A stretch of DNA of 64,000 nt from Shewanella woodyi ATCC 51908 (GTDB lineage: Bacteria > Pseudomonadota > Gammaproteobacteria > Enterobacterales > Shewanellaceae): assembly GCF_000019525.1 (NCBI RefSeq), contig NC_010506.1, forward strand, positions 2,666,001 through 2,730,000, read 5' to 3'. This document shows, piece by piece, positions 50,532-59,883 of the stretch. Every line of letters begins with the position of its first letter. Position 1 is the first letter of the stretch. The notes under the pieces were generated by a model that was given only the letters and a program-made list of their open reading frames with translations, made no database searches and was not told where the DNA came from. Both the position numbers and the translations under genes were made by a program.

Positions 50532-52760
50532 ATGAATATAAAGCGCGACTACAGTATTCCTGAACTACCCAGTATGACTAATTCCAGTGTCAGTGTTAGG
50601 CGTTATGGTTCGATTTTAGCCATGTTGCTTGATGCCTCGCCCTTAAAAGATATCTTAGACTCCTTAGTCTTACTAATAGAGGAGGAGAAGCTTGGAACGA
50701 TAGGCTCCATCTTGCTACTTAGCGATGACGGACAGCGTTTGTTAACTGGTGCAGCCCCCAATCTACCCGATAGTTATAATGAGGCTATCCATGGGATTGA
50801 AATCGGTGAGGGGGTTGGGTCGTGTGGAACCGCCGCTTTTCGCGGTGAGCGGGTTATTGTTGAAGACATTAGTAGCCATCCCTATTGGGAGCCTTTCAAG
50901 GCGCTTCCATTAGCAGCAGGACTACAAGCATGTTGGTCTGAGCCCATCAAGAATAACGAAAACAGGGTACTTGGCACTTTTGCGATGTACTATGACACTG
51001 AAAAGTCTCCCACAGAGATGGATCTTGTTTTGATCCGTGAGGCTGCTAGGCTTGCCAGTTTAGCGATTGAGCGCAGTAGAGCGCTGCAGTTTCAACGCCT
51101 AACTGCAAATATATTTAATCACTTACCGATGGCGATGGTGATAACCAATCAGTTGGGCTCAATACTCGATGCCAACCCCACATTTTATCAGATGTTAAAT
51201 GCCTGCCCTGATAAATATCATCATTTTGAACCTGAGATCTTTTTTAAATCATCAGGTCATAAGCTCAACTCTATGTTAGCCCAGTTAAAACTGAAAGAGA
51301 GTTGGCAGGGTGAACTACTTGGCTGCAGGCTCGATGGTGAGCATTTTCATCTTGATCTGACTGTCAGTGTGTTTAAAGACCCAGCCTCTGATGAGCGCCT
51401 TTATTCATGGCTCTTTAGTGATATCAGTGAGCGAAAAAAAGCGAGTGAAATTATTGATTTTCAGGCTAATTACGATTCTTTAACTCACTTAGCGAACCGT
51501 AACCACCTGTTTAAAGCCATGAATGCTGAAATTGAGTCCGATAGGCTCAATCCAGGCTTTGGTTTTATGTTGATGGATCTGGATAACTTTAAGCAAGTTA
51601 ATGATACTTTAGGACATGATAAAGGTGATCAACTCCTGCAAGCTGTGTGTAAACGTATTCAGGCTTGTATTAAAGAGAGTGCGTTACTAGCTAGGCTAGG
51701 TGGTGATGAGTTCGCGCTTTTGTTGCCCGATATGGTGAAAGAGTGCGAACTACAGCTATTAGCTAATGAGATTAATGAAGCCGTATCAGTTCCCTATATT
51801 TTAGGAGGAGACAAACAAGTTTTAACCAGTATTAGCATAGGTATCGCTCGCTTTCCTGAAGATGCGATGAGTTTGGAGCAAGTATTAAACTGTGCTGATC
51901 AAGCCATGTATATCTCAAAAGATGAGGGCAGGAATTGTTTTCATTTCTTTACTGAACAGATGCAGCAAAACGCTGAATACACGGCAAAAATGCATACATC
52001 GCTTAAGTTAGCACTAGAGTCAAATGCATTCGAGCTATATTTTCAGCCTATTCTCTGCCTTGATACTCATCAAATTGTGCGTGCAGAGGTGTTATTAAGG
52101 TGGCAGGATGAAGGGCAGTTTATACCTACAGATGAGTTTATTGCACTGGCTGAAAGTAGTGGTTTAATCGTAGATATTGGACATTGGGTTCGTCAAGAGG
52201 CGATGTCATTTCTGATTGAACTGCAAAATATTGCTCCAGATATTGGTTTGTCGATCAACGTATCAATGTATGAGTTTTGGTCACACTCTCTACAAGATAA
52301 CCTTGTGAATTCGATTCAACATATTGCCAAAGAGTTGAGCTGTGATGCTTTCCCCTTTGAGATGGTCACCATAGAGATCACAGAATCTCTTTTAATGAAG
52401 CAGCATACTCACCTTATTGATTCTCTTAATAAGCTTAGGGAGATGGGGATAAAAATCGCAGTTGACGATTTCGGCACTGGTTATTCATCTTTATCCTATT
52501 TAAGTCATTTTCCAATAGATCAGATCAAAATAGACAAAAGCTTTATCCAAGACTCTGGTATATCAAAAAAACAACAAGCGTTAGTTGAAGCTATTACGAC
52601 ACTTAGTCATGCATTGGAGCTGCATGTGATAGCTGAAGGTGTTGAAACCAAAGAGGAGCTTCAGTTCGTTAAGAATGCGGGAATAGAAGCAGTTCAAGGC
52701 TACTATTTTTATCGACCTATGACTAAATCGTCGCTGATTGAGTTACTCAATAAACGTTAA
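50532..52760 (+). CDS. GAF-PAS-GGDEF-EAL cyclic di-GMP protein
   Basis: The protein has 742 residues from the ATG at 50532, which has GGAGAG just upstream; a frame start at 50520 is less likely. Order: GAF (about 30-185, with GVGSCGTAAFRGERVIVEDI), PAS (about 190-310), GGDEF (310-475) and EAL (485-735). The diguanylate cyclase site GGDEF is intact (LARLGGDEFALLL). In the EAL domain the motif reads EVL, and EITESLL, DDFGTGYSSLSYL, IKIDKSF and AEGVET are present, so phosphodiesterase activity is likely. No transmembrane part. Which activity dominates is unknown. It lies alone. Confidence 0.93.
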   Translation: MNIKRDYSIPELPSMTNSSVSVRRYGSILAMLLDASPLKDILDSLVLLIEEEKLGTIGSILLLSDDGQRLLTGAAPNLPDSYNEAIHGIEIGEGVGSCGTAAFRGERVIVEDISSHPYWEPFKALPLAAGLQACWSEPIKNNENRVLGTFAMYYDTEKSPTEMDLVLIREAARLASLAIERSRALQFQRLTANIFNHLPMAMVITNQLGSILDANPTFYQMLNACPDKYHHFEPEIFFKSSGHKLNSMLAQLKLKESWQGELLGCRLDGEHFHLDLTVSVFKDPASDERLYSWLFSDISERKKASEIIDFQANYDSLTHLANRNHLFKAMNAEIESDRLNPGFGFMLMDLDNFKQVNDTLGHDKGDQLLQAVCKRIQACIKESALLARLGGDEFALLLPDMVKECELQLLANEINEAVSVPYILGGDKQVLTSISIGIARFPEDAMSLEQVLNCADQAMYISKDEGRNCFHFFTEQMQQNAEYTAKMHTSLKLALESNAFELYFQPILCLDTHQIVRAEVLLRWQDEGQFIPTDEFIALAESSGLIVDIGHWVRQEAMSFLIELQNIAPDIGLSINVSMYEFWSHSLQDNLVNSIQHIAKELSCDAFPFEMVTIEITESLLMKQHTHLIDSLNKLREMGIKIAVDDFGTGYSSLSYLSHFPIDQIKIDKSFIQDSGISKKQQALVEAITTLSHALELHVIAEGVETKEELQFVKNAGIEAVQGYYFYRPMTKSSLIELLNKR

Positions 52761-52852
52761 ATTATATTTTATGAAGCATTTTTAACTGTAAAAAGGAGAA
52801 AAAGGCGTAATATCTTAATCATTAAATTACTTCTGTATGCGGGGTGAGCAAA

Positions 52853-53596
52853 ATGAAGTTAACTAATGAGCAAGGTGAAGAACTGAAAACCTATCGAGTT
52901 TGGGATAGGCCAAGTCGGATATTTCATTGGGTTAATCTATTTCTGGTCGTTAGCCTGATATTTGTTGGCTTGTTGATGCTGTTTCGTAAAGATTTAGGCA
53001 TTAATGCACTGGAAGCCAAAATTAAGTTAAAAGAGCTGCATGTCGTTATTGGCTATCTTTTTGCTGGTAATCTTATCTTTAGGATCCTGTGGGGTTTCAT
53101 TGGCAGTCATTTTGCTCGGTTTAGTCACAATATACCGAGCCTTAAAGCTATCAAGGAGTATAAGTCAGCGTTAGATCGTGGAGAGAACCCACAGTATATC
53201 GGTCACAACCCCATGGGGAAATTAGCTGTCATGGTTATCATGCTGATGTTAGTCGTGCTTCTCGCAACGGGGTTATTTCGAGCTGGGACAGATATCTACT
53301 ATCCCCCATTTGGCGGTACAATTTCTGAATATATCGCACAGGATGGTGTGGATGCTGCCAGTATTAAACCTTATGATGAAACTGGCGTCGATAAAGCTAA
53401 GTTAGATGAGATTAAGCCATATAAAAGTATCGCGGGTAAGATCCACCTTTACGGAGCCTATTTTTTAATTCTATTAATCTTCATTCACGTTATTGCAGTG
53501 ATATACGCTGAGAGAAAGCATCAAGCGGGTATAATCTCTGCCATGTTCTCAGGTAAAAAGCGGATTGTTGGCAAAGCTAAAGACAGTGATACTTAA
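52853..53596 (+). CDS. Cytochrome b561-type diheme membrane protein
   Basis: The protein has 247 residues from the ATG at 52853, which has GGGGTGAG upstream; a GTG at 52844 is also in frame. Four membrane helices: about 25-46, 66-86, 124-146 and 196-218. Histidines in FHWVNLF, ELHVVIGY, KIHLYGAYF and IFIHVIAV can ligate two hemes b. It resembles Ni/Fe-hydrogenase or formate dehydrogenase b-type subunits and the cytochrome b/b6 domain family. It is not next to any dehydrogenase or c-type cytochrome gene here, so its partner is unknown. Confidence 0.85.
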   Translation: MKLTNEQGEELKTYRVWDRPSRIFHWVNLFLVVSLIFVGLLMLFRKDLGINALEAKIKLKELHVVIGYLFAGNLIFRILWGFIGSHFARFSHNIPSLKAIKEYKSALDRGENPQYIGHNPMGKLAVMVIMLMLVVLLATGLFRAGTDIYYPPFGGTISEYIAQDGVDAASIKPYDETGVDKAKLDEIKPYKSIAGKIHLYGAYFLILLIFIHVIAVIYAERKHQAGIISAMFSGKKRIVGKAKDSDT

Positions 53597-53762
53597 CTTA
53601 GGTTGAGGCGATCAATAAGAAGTCTGTTGTTTAATGCCTTGTAATGCGTGTACTAAATTTGTACTCATCTACATGTGATTGTTCTTAAAATAAGCCATCA
53701 GTTAGCTGTTTGACCTACTTGACTATTTTTTGATTTATAACTGGATTAAAAGAACTGATGTC

Positions 53763-56700
53763 ATGGTGCAAGAGTGCTATAGTTCTCGCTTTGGGTTTAA
53801 TTCTTTTGTCGCTCTAGGGCGACATAAGATAGGTAAACAACGAGAACGAAAGGCAAACTCATTGGTCAAGCTAGAAGCGTATTTTAGTCAAGCAACAATC
53901 TTTAATGGCATGCAGCTTCTGTTAGCTGAGCAGCTAGTCCATGTTGATCACTCCTCATGGCTACTGTCCGGCGAGTTTAAATTTGACAATAAGCATGACG
54001 GGCTAGAAAGTGGCAAGTGTATTGAGTTGATTGATACTCAGCTTGATTGGACTGCTGGCCCGATAGTTGGTTCTGAACATAGTCGCTGCTCATGTGTGCA
54101 ACAAACTCCCTGTGAACATCTTGCGGCATTAGCCATTGACTATATCGCTAAACAAGATGCGATAACGCCCTACCCAAGCGAGAAAAAGCGTGCTGATACT
54201 GCGATTCGTTTGCTTAAAACTGAGTTTAACCAGCGCTTCGATCCCTATCCTAATATGGCGCGTCACCGTATTGTTTACCTGCTCTCCTTAAGCAATGAGG
54301 GCGTTTTACATCTTACAGCCCATAAAGGTTATATCAGTAAGAAAGGCAGATACTCCATCAAACGGGATATGGGCTTTGCGTTTTCAGCTAAATCTGCACA
54401 ACCTAAATATATCACCCAAGCCGATCTTTACCTGTTGGCAGAGCTTAAAGCTTTATCTTTAACTTTGGATGAACAGCAAAAAGCAGCTCAACAGGAGGCT
54501 ATTTCACTTGATATCCAAGCGCTTAGCACGCTGACATTCATTAAAACATTATGTGCGACTCAGCGCTGCTTTTGGATGGATTGTGAGCAGGTTCCTTTAA
54601 CAATAGAGACTCAATATCCGTACGATTTTTTTGATCCCGACGCCTTTATCGCAATTGATGAGCGAGCCTACCTAGATCTAGCAAGCATGAGCTTAGTTTT
54701 ACTCCCTACAGAGGGGCTTGATAAGCCTGTAGTTAATAACGATATTGACTGGTCACCTAGCTTGACGATTCGTCGACATCAAATTGAATTTTCATGGTCT
54801 GAGCAGGCTGAGCTTGCAGTAGAGGTCGCAAATTTCTCGCTAGTCCACGCAGAGCAGAGCATCAGTTTAGATGAGATATTTTCCTGCGCCTATGATGCTC
54901 CTGATGTGATGAAGCAAACGGCTGAGCTTAATGTGCAACTTGCTGACTTTCCGCTACTAACCTCAGCTTTTGAATCACCTGTATGGGATTTGTTTCCTAT
55001 TGGTACCCGGATATTACCTCCACAGTTAAGTGAGCAGATGATCTTACTTCGCCGGTTATCTCTTGCGGGATGGCAGATAAATTATGGGCTTAAAAATCGC
55101 TTTGAATTGATACATGCAGAGCGTTGGTATGGGGATGTACAGAGTAGGGGAGATGATAAAAGTTGGTTTGATTTAGAGATAGGCGTCGAGGTTAACGGTG
55201 AGAAAGTGAATCTGTTGCCCTACTTAGTTAAAGCTATTCGTCAGGGGGGAGTTGAAGAGCTTGATAGTCAATCCCTATTCTTGATGGATCTTGATAGTGG
55301 GGAGCGCCTTGCATTACCTGCAGCAAGGATTAAAAAAATCTTAACCGTATTGGTCGAGCTATATGATAAAAAGCCTCTATCTCTTGATGATACGGTAAGT
55401 TTGCCATTGCATCAGTTAACTAGAGTAGCAGAGTTATCCTCCATTAAAGTGGGTGGTGAGTTTGAGTGGTTAGGTAGTGACTCACTCAGAAAGAAAGCTG
55501 AAAAAATCTATGCCTATCTGGACAAGAGTGGCACTAAAGCTCATTTTACTAAGCCACCTAAAGGGCTTAATGCCCAGCTGAGAGAGTATCAGCAAGAGGG
55601 AGTTAATTGGCTACAGTTTCTGATGAAACAAGGCTTTTCTGGTATTTTAGCCGATGATATGGGGCTAGGAAAAACAATTCAAACTTTGGCCAGTATACTG
55701 ATTGAAAAAGAGTCAGGTCGATTAACTAAGCCTTGTTTTATCGTAGCGCCAACCAGTTTACTCGCCAACTGGCTGCATGAAGCTCAGAGCTTTGTACCAG
55801 ATTTAGCCGTGCTTTTATGGTCAGGGACCAAGCGGCATAAAAACGCTGAGCAGATAGATCAAGCCGATATTGTGATCACGAGTTACGGCACTCTTCAGCA
55901 AGATGCACTATTTTGGGCCGATACGCACTTTCATCTTGTGGTACTGGATGAGGCTCAGAATATTAAAAATGCCCGCAGCCGCATAGCCAGAGTCGTGGGC
56001 AGTTTGTCATCGTCCCATAAACTGTGTTTGACGGGGACTCCACTTGAAAACCATTTAGGTGAGCTATGGTCTCAGTTTAACTTTTTAATGCCAGGTTTTT
56101 TGGGCAGTGCAGCTCAGTTTAATCGCTTATATCAAACGCCAATAGAGAAGGAGGAAGATGAAGAGGTTCGTGGCGCTTTAGTACGGAGAATTAACCCCTT
56201 CCTATTAAGAAGAATGAAAGCGGATGTTGCAAAAGAACTTCCTGAGAAGACAGTTATTAATGAGTATATTAGCTTGACTCAGGTACAGGGGGATCTCTAT
56301 GAAACGATCCGATTAACCATGTCTGAGGAGCTAAGAAAGGCTGTTTCACTCTCAGGTATGAAGCGTAATCGTCTAGCTATCAGTAATGCTTTACTGAAGT
56401 TACGTCAGGTATGTTGTCATCCCGATCTGCTTAAGATAACCCAAATTGCAGACAGAACTGATAAAGAGGGGCAAAGAGTTGAGCATTTAGTGGCTAATTC
56501 TTCGATGAATGTAAGGCAGAAGCTTGTCGCTAAGATGGAGAACCAATCGCCTAATAGCACAGGTGTGACACACTCTGGTAAGCTAAATTGGCTTGCAGAT
56601 AAACTTCCTGGCATGCTTGAAGATGGAAGACGTATACTTATCTTCTCCTCCTTTACCAGTATGTTAACTTTAATCTCCGAGCTACTTGAGAGTTTAAGTA

Positions 56701-57095
56701 TTCCCCATGTTGAACTTACAGGTAAAAGCCGAGATCGGGCGAATTTAGTTAACCGCTTTCAAAATTGTGAGGTTCCAGTTTTTCTAATTAGCCTAAAAGC
56801 AGGGGGAGCGGGATTGAACCTGACTGCCGCCGACGTGGTTATTCATACCGATCCTTGGTGGAACCCTGCCGCAGAGCAACAAGCAAGCGATAGAGCTTAC
56901 CGAATTGGGCAGGATAAATCTGTGTTTGTGTATAAGCTTATCTGTAAAGATACGGTTGAAGAGCGGATTCAGAGGTTGCAAGAGAGCAAGTATAATCTGG
57001 CTCAAAGTATCTATGACAGTGAAACACAGCATCTAACAGAGATGACAGGGGATGATTGGCTTGAGCTGTTAAAGCCTTTAGCCATTGATGAATAA
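53763..57095 (+). CDS. SNF2-family helicase with N-terminal SWIM zinc finger
   Basis: The protein has 1110 residues from the ATG at 53763; the frame could begin at TTG 53730. A SWIM motif (CxCx6CxH, CSCVQQTPCEHLAAL) lies near residue 105. The SNF2 ATPase begins near residue 610: DDMGLGKTIQTLAS, VVLDEAQNIKNARS, CLTGTPLENHLGELWS, and the helicase C motifs SLKAGGAGLNLTAADVV and DRAYRIGQ. It remodels nucleoprotein complexes; in bacteria this SWIM-SNF2 type is often linked to transcription or stress but is poorly defined. It stands alone and convergent with a flagellin-like gene. Confidence 0.9.
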   Translation: MVQECYSSRFGFNSFVALGRHKIGKQRERKANSLVKLEAYFSQATIFNGMQLLLAEQLVHVDHSSWLLSGEFKFDNKHDGLESGKCIELIDTQLDWTAGPIVGSEHSRCSCVQQTPCEHLAALAIDYIAKQDAITPYPSEKKRADTAIRLLKTEFNQRFDPYPNMARHRIVYLLSLSNEGVLHLTAHKGYISKKGRYSIKRDMGFAFSAKSAQPKYITQADLYLLAELKALSLTLDEQQKAAQQEAISLDIQALSTLTFIKTLCATQRCFWMDCEQVPLTIETQYPYDFFDPDAFIAIDERAYLDLASMSLVLLPTEGLDKPVVNNDIDWSPSLTIRRHQIEFSWSEQAELAVEVANFSLVHAEQSISLDEIFSCAYDAPDVMKQTAELNVQLADFPLLTSAFESPVWDLFPIGTRILPPQLSEQMILLRRLSLAGWQINYGLKNRFELIHAERWYGDVQSRGDDKSWFDLEIGVEVNGEKVNLLPYLVKAIRQGGVEELDSQSLFLMDLDSGERLALPAARIKKILTVLVELYDKKPLSLDDTVSLPLHQLTRVAELSSIKVGGEFEWLGSDSLRKKAEKIYAYLDKSGTKAHFTKPPKGLNAQLREYQQEGVNWLQFLMKQGFSGILADDMGLGKTIQTLASILIEKESGRLTKPCFIVAPTSLLANWLHEAQSFVPDLAVLLWSGTKRHKNAEQIDQADIVITSYGTLQQDALFWADTHFHLVVLDEAQNIKNARSRIARVVGSLSSSHKLCLTGTPLENHLGELWSQFNFLMPGFLGSAAQFNRLYQTPIEKEEDEEVRGALVRRINPFLLRRMKADVAKELPEKTVINEYISLTQVQGDLYETIRLTMSEELRKAVSLSGMKRNRLAISNALLKLRQVCCHPDLLKITQIADRTDKEGQRVEHLVANSSMNVRQKLVAKMENQSPNSTGVTHSGKLNWLADKLPGMLEDGRRILIFSSFTSMLTLISELLESLSIPHVELTGKSRDRANLVNRFQNCEVPVFLISLKAGGAGLNLTAADVVIHTDPWWNPAAEQQASDRAYRIGQDKSVFVYKLICKDTVEERIQRLQESKYNLAQSIYDSETQHLTEMTGDDWLELLKPLAIDE

Positions 57096-57155
57096 TGATA
57101 AATCTAACTTGGTTATTTATTGACAAGCAGGAGCCTTAACTTAGTCTATTTTCAA

Positions 57156-57842
57156 TTAAATAAACTTATTGAGGAGTAGTCCTTTACGCTCCTCTTCATC
57201 CCTCTTTAATATGACTGCGATTTTCAATTGAAGTTCGGTTCTGAGAAGGTCTGATGCCGATTGTGCATAATCAGTATCCTGAATTCTTGAGCGAGCAGCT
57301 TGGTTATTGGTACTGCTTATCTGATAAAGATTAATCTGGCTATCTAGTCCACGGCTTTGTACACCGCCTGCACTGGCGTTTGCATCTATAGTTGTACTGG
57401 CAGTTTCAATATCACTTTGTGCTGCACTTGGGTTACTTGCATCTAAAGAGGGAATAAAATTGCTCTGTCCCAATACTTGCTCAGCAATAACATTAATCTC
57501 TTCGGTAAGCTGATCAAGTTCAGCTTGAATCGCTTGCTTATCATTAACAGGATTACCAGCTTGTATGGTTAGTTCTCTAGCGCGTAATAGGTTATCTGTG
57601 ATTGAAGCATATTGGCCAGCTTGGGTATTGATGATGCTTTGTTGATCTCTGGCATTGCTGGTTCGATTATCTGCGGCATTGATGCTTGAGGTTAATCTGT
57701 TTGCTATTTGCGAACCTGCAGGTGCATCCGCTGCTTGGTTTATCTTAAGACCTGTCGCAAGCTTTTCTTGTAGCTTCTTTCTCTCCTCCTGTTGACGTTC
57801 AAGGTGACTCAGATTACTTGCTTGTGTGGTAGGCAGTTTCAT
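57156..57842 (-). CDS. Solitary flagellin-like protein with a non-standard C-terminus
   Basis: The protein has 228 residues from the ATG at 57842, preceded by GGAGG; the TTG at 57854 is less likely. The N-terminal flagellin helix is clear: KLATGLKINQAADAPAGSQI and later ARELTIQAGN. The C-terminal half keeps IQDTDYAQSASDLLRTELQ, then ends in a charged stretch (LKRDEEERKG) instead of the usual hydrophobic ILQQAG...LL packing helix. No flagellar gene is nearby. It may be a minor filament protein or a derived, non-filament member; the absent D0 half makes assembly doubtful. Confidence 0.8.
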   Translation of the reverse strand: MKLPTTQASNLSHLERQQEERKKLQEKLATGLKINQAADAPAGSQIANRLTSSINAADNRTSNARDQQSIINTQAGQYASITDNLLRARELTIQAGNPVNDKQAIQAELDQLTEEINVIAEQVLGQSNFIPSLDASNPSAAQSDIETASTTIDANASAGGVQSRGLDSQINLYQISSTNNQAARSRIQDTDYAQSASDLLRTELQLKIAVILKRDEEERKGLLLNKFI

Positions 57843-57991
57843 CTTTGCCTCCAAATACCTCTATCGATACTTAATTATTTCTCTGTATCACTCAAAAAAC
57901 AACCGCCCTTAGTCCTTTGTTTAGTGCAAATAGGAGCAAGAAATAGAAGGTTAGAGCGGATAGGTATATTTAGTCGAAAGTGATTGTAGGA

Positions 57992-58411
57992 CTATTCACC
58001 CTGTATGGTGGCAATGAGATGACGGGAGCTTGCTCTGTCTCTTGCTTCACACAGGTAGATACCTTGCCAGGTTCCCAAGTTTAACGTGCCATTGGTGATT
58101 GGAATGGTAAGTGATGCGCCTAACAGGCTAGATTTTAGGTGAGCAGGCATATCGTCTGGACCTTCATAGGTGTGAGTATAGTAAGCCTCATTCTCTGGGG
58201 CGAGCCTATTGAAATAGCGTTCAAAGTCCACTCTAACGCTAGGGTCTGCGTTCTCATTAAGGGTTAAGGCTGCAGAAGTGTGTTGAATAAAAATGTGTAA
58301 AACACCTATCTGTAATGAAGCTATCTCTTCGATAGCATTTAAGATCTCATCAGTAATGAGGTGAAAACCTCGTGGTTTACTGGTTAGGTTGAACTCTTTT
58401 TGTATCCACAT
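57992..58411 (-). CDS. yjbQ: YjbQ-family protein (UPF0047)
   Basis: The 139-residue protein has the family landmarks HIFIQHTSAALTLNENADPSVRVD, GPDDMPAHLKSSLLGASLTI and LGTWQGIYLCEARDR. The His and Asp/Glu residues in these form the metal site. Family members have been reported to have thiamine-phosphate synthase side activity; the main role is unclear. It is monocistronic, just downstream of the decayed GGDEF gene on the same strand. Confidence 0.9.
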   Translation of the reverse strand: MWIQKEFNLTSKPRGFHLITDEILNAIEEIASLQIGVLHIFIQHTSAALTLNENADPSVRVDFERYFNRLAPENEAYYTHTYEGPDDMPAHLKSSLLGASLTIPITNGTLNLGTWQGIYLCEARDRASSRHLIATIQGE

Positions 58412-58453
58412 AATGCTTCTTATTTGAGTGATGAGTAAGCCTAAATTCTTGGG

Positions 58454-58892
58454 CTAGGATTTACATCCAACCCCCTTCAAAATGCAGGATTCAGGCTCTT
58501 GAGATGGCTTGGTGTATCTGTCTCTGCCATCTGATTTTGCCTGATAAAGGGCTTTATCACAATCGGCAAGCCACTGTTCTATTAACGTCTGTGCAATTAA
58601 AGGGGCCTGATTAGCATCCAAACCAGTCAATACGATAAGAAACTCTTCAGCGCCATAACGAATCACTTCTGAATCATCTGGGGGGGGGCACTTTTAAAGC
58701 TTAAGCTGTTTTGCGTAAGAGTTCGCCTCCAATAAGGTGACCAAATTTATCATTAACTTTTTTGAAATGATCGAGACAGAGCAAGAGTATTGAGGATTGA
58801 ATGCCGTTTACTGTGTTCTCTTGAGGTCGACGGGTTAATGTTTATATTAGGCGTTTACGGTTGTAAACACCGGTTAGCTCATCAGTAGTTAG
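58454..58892 (-). pseudogene. Decayed diguanylate cyclase (GGDEF) gene
   Basis: Read on the minus strand from 58892: LTTDELTGVYNRKRLI then a stop, further down LDHFKKVNDKFGHLIGGELLRKTA then a stop, and in another frame VIRYGAEEFLIVL (degenerate GGEEF), then ADCDKALYQAKSDGRDRY. These are the successive landmarks of a GGDEF domain in the right order but broken by at least two stops, a frame change and an internal deletion between EEFLIVL and ADCDKAL. A run of nine C residues on this strand (58680-58688) lies at a frame change. No upstream sensor domain is found. Confidence 0.82.
58680..58688 (+). repeat. G9 homopolymer tract inside the decayed GGDEF gene
   Basis: Nine consecutive G residues on the plus strand, a slippage-prone tract and unusual for this AT-rich region. 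It sits where the reading frame of the degenerate GGDEF sequence shifts. Confidence 0.85.
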
Positions 58893-59129
58893 CAAAAATG
58901 GAATTTAACTGAGTTTCAAATGGATTGATGATTGCACCATATTTTATGCTAGTTATTACCTTCAATAGTAGCATTGAACGACAATATTGATTTTTGATGC
59001 TAATCAAATGAACTGGCTTAGTTTCAGTTATCATTTTTACTCATAGGTTATTCTTGAGTACAGCGCTGTAACTTATCTGCTTGTCAGTGTATAAATGAGT
59101 CATCATTAGTTATTAATAAGTCAGCTAAC

Positions 59130-59645
59130 ATGGTAAAAAGACTAAATTATCATTACGATAAGCTCACATCGATTATTTTTGTTGTAGCAATATCTCTGTT
59201 GCCAATGAATATGGTTTGGGCCGAGCCAAGGCTGGATATTGAAGTGAAAGGAGGAGATGGCCAAACTTATTCTCTTTCTGAGTTGCGTGGGCAGGTGGTA
59301 TATATCGATTTCTGGGCATCATGGTGTGGGCCCTGTCGCAAATCTTTTCCTTGGATGGATGAGATGCACAATAAATATGCAGATAAAGGTTTGAAAATTG
59401 TCGCAGTCAACCTTGATTTTGATAGTACGCTTGCTGATCAGTTTTTACAGCAGCTCCCTGCACAATTTACCATCGCTTATGACGTTGAGCATAAGGTCGC
59501 AAAAGAGTTTGAAATCCTCGGTATGCCATCTAGTTACCTCTTTAATCGAAAGGGGGAACTTGTGAACACTCATGTCGGATTTTATGGGGAAAATTTAATG
59601 GAATATGAAACTGAAATTGTTAAACTGCTAAATGAGAGCAAATGA
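59130..59645 (+). CDS. Periplasmic TlpA/ResA-like thioredoxin-fold protein
   Basis: The 171-residue protein has a signal peptide (cleavage about NMVWA-EPRL, residue 31) and the thioredoxin-like active site WCGPC (Cys66, Cys69) in FWASWCGPCRKSF. TlpA/ResA proteins reduce or transfer disulphides in the periplasm, often on heme or metal sites. The cis-Pro strand ILGMPSSYLF is present. Its stop overlaps the start of the small lipoprotein gene, and an outer membrane protein gene follows, so it is the first gene of a three-gene cassette. Its role is probably to keep the cysteines of the lipoprotein reduced, by inference. Confidence 0.9.
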   Translation: MVKRLNYHYDKLTSIIFVVAISLLPMNMVWAEPRLDIEVKGGDGQTYSLSELRGQVVYIDFWASWCGPCRKSFPWMDEMHNKYADKGLKIVAVNLDFDSTLADQFLQQLPAQFTIAYDVEHKVAKEFEILGMPSSYLFNRKGELVNTHVGFYGENLMEYETEIVKLLNESK

Positions 59646-59878
59646 TGGCTATCTGTGGAAAGTGGGTTAAGGCTAAGTTTTTGTTTTTATTTGTTTTGCT
59701 TTGCGGTGGCTGTTCCACGTTAGGTGTTCAGCCGTGGGAGCGGGATCAGTTCGCTCGAGAAGATATGGCGCTTGATAATGAGAAGTTAGATCTTATGTTG
59801 AACGATCATATCTATTTCAGTAAAGAGGGGACGAGTGGGGGCCGCACACAAGGTGGTGGAGGTTGTGGGTGCAACTAA
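59642..59878 (+). CDS. DUF4266-type lipoprotein with Gly-rich CGC tail
   Basis: The 78-residue protein has a signal with lipobox CGGC (Cys24 lipidated), then GVQPWERDQFAREDMALD and DHIYFSKEGTSGGR, which I recognise as DUF4266-like. It ends GGGGCGCN with two cysteines (75, 77) after four glycines, very well suited to bind a metal or redox group. The start overlaps the TlpA-like stop. DUF4266 function is unknown to me. A second ATG lies three bases on and cannot be excluded. Confidence 0.82.
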   Translation: MMAICGKWVKAKFLFLFVLLCGGCSTLGVQPWERDQFAREDMALDNEKLDLMLNDHIYFSKEGTSGGRTQGGGGCGCN

Positions 59879-59883
59879 CCGCG

